Shown here: positions 63,493-64,000 of the stretch, one piece after another
Position numbering within the stretch: position 1 is the stretch's first letter
Layout: every line of letters starts with the position of its first letter
NCBI RefSeq assembly: GCF_038396755.1
Contig: NZ_CP149822.1
Span: forward strand, 3,782,001 to 3,846,000
Length of the DNA stretch: 64,000 nucleotides
Reading direction: 5' to 3'
DNA from: Chitinophaga pollutisoli
GTDB lineage: Bacteria > Bacteroidota > Bacteroidia > Chitinophagales > Chitinophagaceae
The notes under the pieces: generated by a model
Told to the model about the DNA's origin: nothing
Databases searched by the model: none
What the model saw: only the letters and a program-made list of their open reading frames with translations
Program-made: the position numbers and the translations under genes

Positions 63493-64000
63493 ATGAAGAT
63501 TGTAGACAGATTTACGTTGTGGTTCCTGGGCGTTACGCTGCTGATCATCCCGATCAACAGCGTGATTACTTACCAGAGCATCAAGGGGCAGATCGACAAG
63601 GCGGCCATTACCCGGCTGAAGCATGTGAACGAGCGGGCCGCGCAGCAGCTGGCGAGGGGCGAGGCTGTCGGGGAATTCATGCAGGGGTGCCGGATTAAAG
63701 CGGCGCCTTCGGATTCCACCATGCCAGCGGACTTCTTCCTCATCACCGACCGCGACGTTAAACACGATCCGGATATGGAGGATTACGACCGGAAGATCAC
63801 CGTGGCGTCTTGGCATATGATCAACGGCGTGAGCTACAAAATTATTTCCGGCGACTATGTGACGCGTTCGGAGCAGATATTGGCGGGTTTGCGGGAATCG
63901 ATCATGTGGAAGCTGGTCATATTGATCGGTTTGATCGTACTCACGGCGCGCCTGGCTTCGCGGCTGGTGCTGGCGCCTTTTTACAGCACGCTCAAGAAAC
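63493..64000 (+). CDS. Sensor histidine kinase (5' part, cut by window end)
   Basis: The first 169 codons of a membrane sensor kinase, starting at ATG 63493. A first helix (FTLWFLGVTLLIIPINSVIT) and a second helix around residue 139 (WKLVILIGLIVLTARLASRL) enclose a periplasmic sensor region of about 110 residues. The dimerisation and kinase domains lie beyond the window. It is coupled to the preceding response regulator. Confidence 0.88.
   Translation, partial: MKIVDRFTLWFLGVTLLIIPINSVITYQSIKGQIDKAAITRLKHVNERAAQQLARGEAVGEFMQGCRIKAAPSDSTMPADFFLITDRDVKHDPDMEDYDRKITVASWHMINGVSYKIISGDYVTRSEQILAGLRESIMWKLVILIGLIVLTARLASRLVLAPFYSTLKK

Overview
The window reads as chromosome from a member of the Bacteroidota, most likely family Chitinophagaceae and close to Chitinophaga. 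Evidence for this: the PorX regulator of type IX secretion, a fused LpxC-FabZ enzyme, DUF3098 between ftsX and uppP, very short Shine-Dalgarno-poor leaders, and promoter -7 boxes of the Bacteroidota type TAnnTTTG in front of several genes. Base composition is moderately GC-rich in coding DNA, with one AT-richer patch at about 42.75-44.4 kb.

Layout. 1-5.4 kb: leuS (cut by the window edge), then ftsX, DUF3098, uppP (frameshifted) and an outer-membrane barrel protein. 5.4-12 kb: a tsaE-ald pair on the minus strand, then copA, a TRIC-type channel and recQ. 12-23 kb: a long minus-strand run. Its head is HD hydrolase, lpxD, lpxC-fabZ, lpxA and an ABC ATPase (lipid A synthesis). Its tail is an MFS protein, a metallo-hydrolase, a lipoprotein, a HerA-like ATPase, SdpI and a Gfo/Idh oxidoreductase. 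23-30 kb: porX and followers, acyl-CoA dehydrogenase, and a GapN-like dehydrogenase. 30-35.5 kb: an AraC regulator divergent from a di-haem cytochrome c, then the minus-strand trigger factor, clpP and clpX proteostasis genes. 35.8-42.7 kb: an L-rhamnose regulon (GntR regulator, RhaT, isomerase, kinase, fused aldolase-dehydrogenase) with a visible palindromic operator. 42.9-47.4 kb: a DUF4855 protein and a large ThuA-like/PQQ-dehydrogenase/cytochrome lipoprotein. 49-64 kb: Rel (p)ppGpp enzyme, purA, an acidic AT-hook protein, pabB, purQ, a two-part DsbD system and the start of a two-component system.

The most unusual DNA lies at 47.4-49 kb. A real tRNA-Leu(UAG) gene is followed downstream on the minus strand by eight near-identical 131-bp repeats. 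Each repeat carries the 3' three quarters of that tRNA and a terminator-like hairpin, but none has the tRNA's own 5' part or promoter. Beside this array lie a 3' remnant of a protein gene and a 110-bp block of ten 11-bp units. That block is arranged as an inverted array and sits between two nearly identical hairpins.

Three genes (uppP, rhaT and an exported protein at 55.7-57.2 kb) each appear broken by the loss of one base in a homopolymer run. This pattern suggests sequencing error at least as strongly as real mutation.

All calls come from reading the sequence. No database search was run, so family names are recognition-based and promoter or operator calls are inferences.
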